Origin: an uncultured Chloroflexota bacterium | GTDB taxonomy: Bacteria > Chloroflexota > Anaerolineae > Aggregatilineales > Phototrophicaceae | DNA length: 7,850 bases | Reading direction: 5' to 3' | Assembly (NCBI GenBank): GCA_903904765.1 | Contig: CAIVEA010000465.1 | Coordinates: 1 to 7,850 of the forward strand | Shown here: piece after piece, positions 5,594-7,850 of the stretch | Position numbering within the stretch: the stretch's first letter is position 1 | Layout of the letters: the number at the start of each line of letters is the position of its first letter | Translations under genes and position numbers: made by a program | Notes under the pieces: generated by a model | The model's input: the letters and a program-made list of their open reading frames with translations, nothing else | Databases searched by the model: none | Told to the model about the DNA's origin: nothing

Positions 5594-5622
5594 ATTATAA
5601 GGTTGGGACGGGGGGATGTCAA
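5594..5622 (-). promoter_or_regulatory. Consensus sigma-70 promoter of rpmF
   Basis: On the minus strand TTGACA (5622-5617), a 17-base spacer, then TATAAT (5599-5594): a 12/12 match to the consensus at ideal spacing. Transcription would begin near 5587, about 36 bases before the rpmF GTG. This strength fits a ribosomal protein gene and makes it the likely main promoter for fabD too. Confidence 0.92.
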
Positions 5623-5756
5623 GGCAGGGTGTCATGCAAGGCGCATGTTAGCTCCTGCTGACATAATTTGCCGCTGGAGGATAGGGGCGGGATTGCGCTT
5701 TTGTCAGTATTCCGTTACCGTTCCGATTCCACGATGCTAAAGGGGAAGCAATCGCT

Positions 5757-7238
5757 ATGACCGATATGAACACGCCTGCGGAGCAATCCGGGCGTAGTGC
5801 AGGGCGCATTATCGCCCGCAACACCGCGATGGGGCTGGTGTGGCAGATGGCGCTGCGCGTTGTCAGTTTTCTATTTCAAGTGCTGGTCATCCGTCAGTTA
5901 GGGGATGCTCAGTTCGGACAATACTCGATCGTCCTTGCGTGGACGGCGCTGTTTTCGGTGCTGGGAGATTTTGGAGTCACTCAGTATTTTACCCGCGAAA
6001 TCTCACGGGATTCTGAAAAGACGACACAGTGGTTCTGGGATATGGTTTCGCTGCGTGTCATCATGGCGATTCTAGCCTGTGTCGTGACCACCGTGAGCGC
6101 GGTTGCACATCCTTATCCACCGGAGATTGTGCTGGCAATCTTCTTGTATACGCTGACCTATTTCTTGCAAGCCTTCCTCGTCCCGCTGACGGGCTTGATT
6201 ACCGGGAACGAGCGCGTGGATATCACCTCGTTTTTTGAGGTGATGGGGCAAATTATCTTCATGGTGGCGGGCGCGTTGTTCTTGTTCGCGGGCAAGGATT
6301 TCCTGTGGTTGGTGATCGCGGGGTTCATCAACGTTCCGATTCTGATCGGCATGAGCCTATATGTGGTGCGTAAGCATCACTTCGGCCCGCCGCGCTTTCA
6401 TCTGAATACGGGCATGTGGTGGCAGTTTTTCCTGCGTGGATTGCCGTTCGGTTTTATTCAGTTGGCGCTTTCGTTTTCGTTCCGTGTGGATACGATTGTC
6501 CTTAGCGGGCATCACTCCAACGCCGAAATTGGCTGGTACAACATTGCCTATGGCTTAACATTGAACTTCCTCACGCTGACCCGTGCTTTTAATAACGCCA
6601 TCACACCCACACTGGCACGCGAACATGCGGCAGACCCGAAAAAGGCGCATCCTTGGTACTTTCGCTCGTTTAAGTACATGATGTTTCTAGGATTGCCGAT
6701 TGCATTGGGGGGGACGCTATTGGCCGATCCACTCATATCGGTCATCTATGGCCCTGCCAATCGGTTGTCGGCGCTGGCCTTTATGATTTTGATCTGGGAT
6801 TTGCCGATTGTGATGTACAGTTCGTTCTGCGGTAACATGACCACTTCCATCACCCGCGAGCGCGGCGCTGCTAAAATCTACGGGACGCAGGGGGTGGTCA
6901 ACGTGATTTTGAACTTGATTCTCGTCCCTGCATTGGGGATGATCGGCGCATCGTTCGCAACGGTACTCACTGATCTTATCGGTGCAGGGCTGTTCTATTT
7001 CCTGTTCCGGGATGAGTTCGGGCGCGGGCTGGGGTTGCGGAATATCCTTAAATTGGTGGTGGCCGTGGCAGGGATGGGTGCGATGATCTGGGTAGCCTAT
7101 ACCGCAGGGTTGCACCTGTTCGTTGTGATGCCCCTCGGTGCGGTTTTGTATCTGGTGTTCGTGTGGTTCAGTGGGGCATTCACAGCCGAGGAACGTACAC
7201 AGTTCACCGGACTGGCGCGGCGGTTGGTGCGGCGCTAA
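5757..7238 (+). CDS. Wzx-like polysaccharide/oligosaccharide flippase (MOP superfamily)
   Basis: A 493-residue integral membrane protein of the polysaccharide-biosynthesis flippase type, which would move lipid-linked oligosaccharides or a similar lipid-linked substrate across the cytoplasmic membrane. After a polar N-terminus (1-20), NTAMGLVWQMALRVVSFLF begins the first helix; the following RQLGDAQFGQYSIVLAWTALFSVLGDFG is the family's usual early pattern. I count about 14 hydrophobic segments, near 22-45, 55-75, 98-118, 122-142, 158-180, 182-204, 228-250, 258-280, 305-325, 336-358, 376-394, 396-417, 431-449 and 452-474, and the chain ends in a basic tail (LARRLVRR). The ATG at 5757 is preceded by AGGGGAAG at loose spacing; ATG 5766 is an alternative. 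No convincing promoter is visible in 5640-5756. No glycosyltransferase neighbour is present in the window, so the substrate cannot be guessed. Confidence 0.85.
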   Translation: MTDMNTPAEQSGRSAGRIIARNTAMGLVWQMALRVVSFLFQVLVIRQLGDAQFGQYSIVLAWTALFSVLGDFGVTQYFTREISRDSEKTTQWFWDMVSLRVIMAILACVVTTVSAVAHPYPPEIVLAIFLYTLTYFLQAFLVPLTGLITGNERVDITSFFEVMGQIIFMVAGALFLFAGKDFLWLVIAGFINVPILIGMSLYVVRKHHFGPPRFHLNTGMWWQFFLRGLPFGFIQLALSFSFRVDTIVLSGHHSNAEIGWYNIAYGLTLNFLTLTRAFNNAITPTLAREHAADPKKAHPWYFRSFKYMMFLGLPIALGGTLLADPLISVIYGPANRLSALAFMILIWDLPIVMYSSFCGNMTTSITRERGAAKIYGTQGVVNVILNLILVPALGMIGASFATVLTDLIGAGLFYFLFRDEFGRGLGLRNILKLVVAVAGMGAMIWVAYTAGLHLFVVMPLGAVLYLVFVWFSGAFTAEERTQFTGLARRLVRR

Positions 7239-7262
7239 GACGCTTGCTCATTTCAACATTGA

Positions 7263-7298
7263 ACGCAGCGCGAAGGTAACATATCCTTCGCGCTGCGT
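7263..7298. terminator. Long perfect hairpin between convergent genes, probable transcription barrier
   Basis: ACGCAGCGCGAAGG (7263-7276) pairs without mismatch with CCTTCGCGCTGCGT (7285-7298) around an eight-base loop. It fills the 61-base gap between the flippase stop and the stop of the convergent gene. It lacks a T run on either strand, so it is not a standard intrinsic terminator; it may act as a U-less terminator or as a 3'-end RNA stabiliser for both transcripts. Confidence 0.6.
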
Positions 7299-7299
7299 G

Positions 7300-7850
7300 T
7301 TACTGGTCAGTGTATCGCTTTTCGATGGCCGCGATATCCTCTTCGACCTTCTTCAGCAATTTGCGTGTCATTTCCAATCCGAATCGCTGGCCTTCTGGTT
7401 TGCTTTCGAGATCAGCGATCTTCTGGCGGTAGGTGCGTGCCGAAGCGTGTAGGCCATGCAGTTTTTCGGCTTCTTCCACAGGCATATTCGATGGCAGCGC
7501 AATTTGCACCGCAGGTGCTTCACGTTCGGCAACGGTTTGCAGCGTTTCGGCTATGCGCGAATGTTTGAGGGCGGGGGGCAGCGCCTTTGTGCTGTGTTCA
7601 GCCGTACTTTCGCCATCCGTTTCAGAATCATCTGCCTTGAGCCGCTTTTTCTTTTCAAGCTGCTGGGTGGTGATGGAATGAACGAACACGGCAATCCCGT
7701 TAATGACCGGATCGAAAGCGCACAGCCCTTCGATGATGAGGTAATCGTCGGGATTGGTAATGGGCTGTTCCACTCGTTTCCACTGCTTGGCGCTGATATA
7801 GACAGTATATTGTGTGGGTTCTTCCGGTGGCAGCGGCACACCGCGCGGCA
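7300..7850 (-). CDS. Conserved-looking protein of unknown function (5' partial)
   Basis: I do not recognise this gene. The frame stays open to the window edge. The GTG at 7839 has no ribosome-binding site in the few bases visible, so the true start is probably outside; from that GTG, 179 residues are seen. Residues 1-66 look like a compact alternating-strand domain (YTVYISAKQW, then DDYLIIEGLCAFDP and GIAVFVHSITT). Residues 67-90 are a charged, low-complexity linker (KKKRLKADDSETDGES). Residues 120-179 are rich in charged helical sequence ending in EMTRKLLKKVEEDIAAIEKRY, likely a coiled coil. No signal peptide, membrane segment or catalytic motif is visible. It converges on the flippase gene and shares no operon with anything shown, so context gives no clue to its role. 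Confidence 0.7.
   Translation of the reverse strand, partial: PRGVPLPPEEPTQYTVYISAKQWKRVEQPITNPDDYLIIEGLCAFDPVINGIAVFVHSITTQQLEKKKRLKADDSETDGESTAEHSTKALPPALKHSRIAETLQTVAEREAPAVQIALPSNMPVEEAEKLHGLHASARTYRQKIADLESKPEGQRFGLEMTRKLLKKVEEDIAAIEKRYTDQ

Noticed and set aside
5640..5756. Promoter for the flippase gene
   Set aside because: CTGACA near 5657 and TTGTCA near 5701 have no adequate -10 box at 16-18 bases, so I did not call one.

Overview
The window looks like ordinary chromosomal DNA from a bacterium, most likely a member of the Chloroflexota (Anaerolineae-like). That placement is an inference. It rests on the style of the L32 ribosomal protein (GPLPKRRHSR start with a four-cysteine zinc ribbon), the GH66/GH15 sugar genes, the moderately high GC, the use of TTG/GTG starts, and tRNAs without an encoded CCA. 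No mobile element, CRISPR array or phage module is visible.

Layout. (1) Bases 1-2328 hold an alpha-1,6-glucan (dextran/isomaltooligosaccharide) pair on the + strand: the C-terminal part of a GH66 dextranase-type enzyme, cut by the window edge, overlapping by 11 bases a single-domain GH15 exo-glucosidase. A rho-independent terminator follows. (2) Bases 2432-2718 hold two serine tRNA genes on the - strand, Ser(TGA) then Ser(GCT), with their own promoter and terminator. (3) Bases 2727-4251 hold a + strand unit: a good sigma-70-type promoter, an 18-codon leader peptide with seven threonine codons, an intrinsic terminator with competing pairing partners, and a class I/II PLP-dependent aminotransferase. 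(4) Bases 4269-5622 hold fabD and rpmF on the - strand, transcribed rpmF then fabD from a perfect consensus promoter with a hairpin between them. A shared terminator separates fabD from the converging aminotransferase. (5) Bases 5757-7238 encode a Wzx-like polysaccharide flippase on the + strand. A long perfect hairpin separates it from (6) a converging, window-truncated protein of unknown function (7300-7850, - strand).

The main discovery candidate is the leader at 2762-2899. It has every part of a classical transcription attenuator: promoter, strong Shine-Dalgarno, Thr-rich mini-ORF, a region 2 that begins at the leader stop codon, mutually exclusive hairpins, and a terminator ahead of the structural gene. 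It appears to sense charged tRNA-Thr, yet it controls an aminotransferase and not a recognisable thr biosynthetic gene. The GH66-GH15 pair would together convert alpha-1,6-glucan to glucose. The remaining genes are housekeeping (tRNA, translation, fatty-acid synthesis) or cell-envelope related and have no obvious link to each other.
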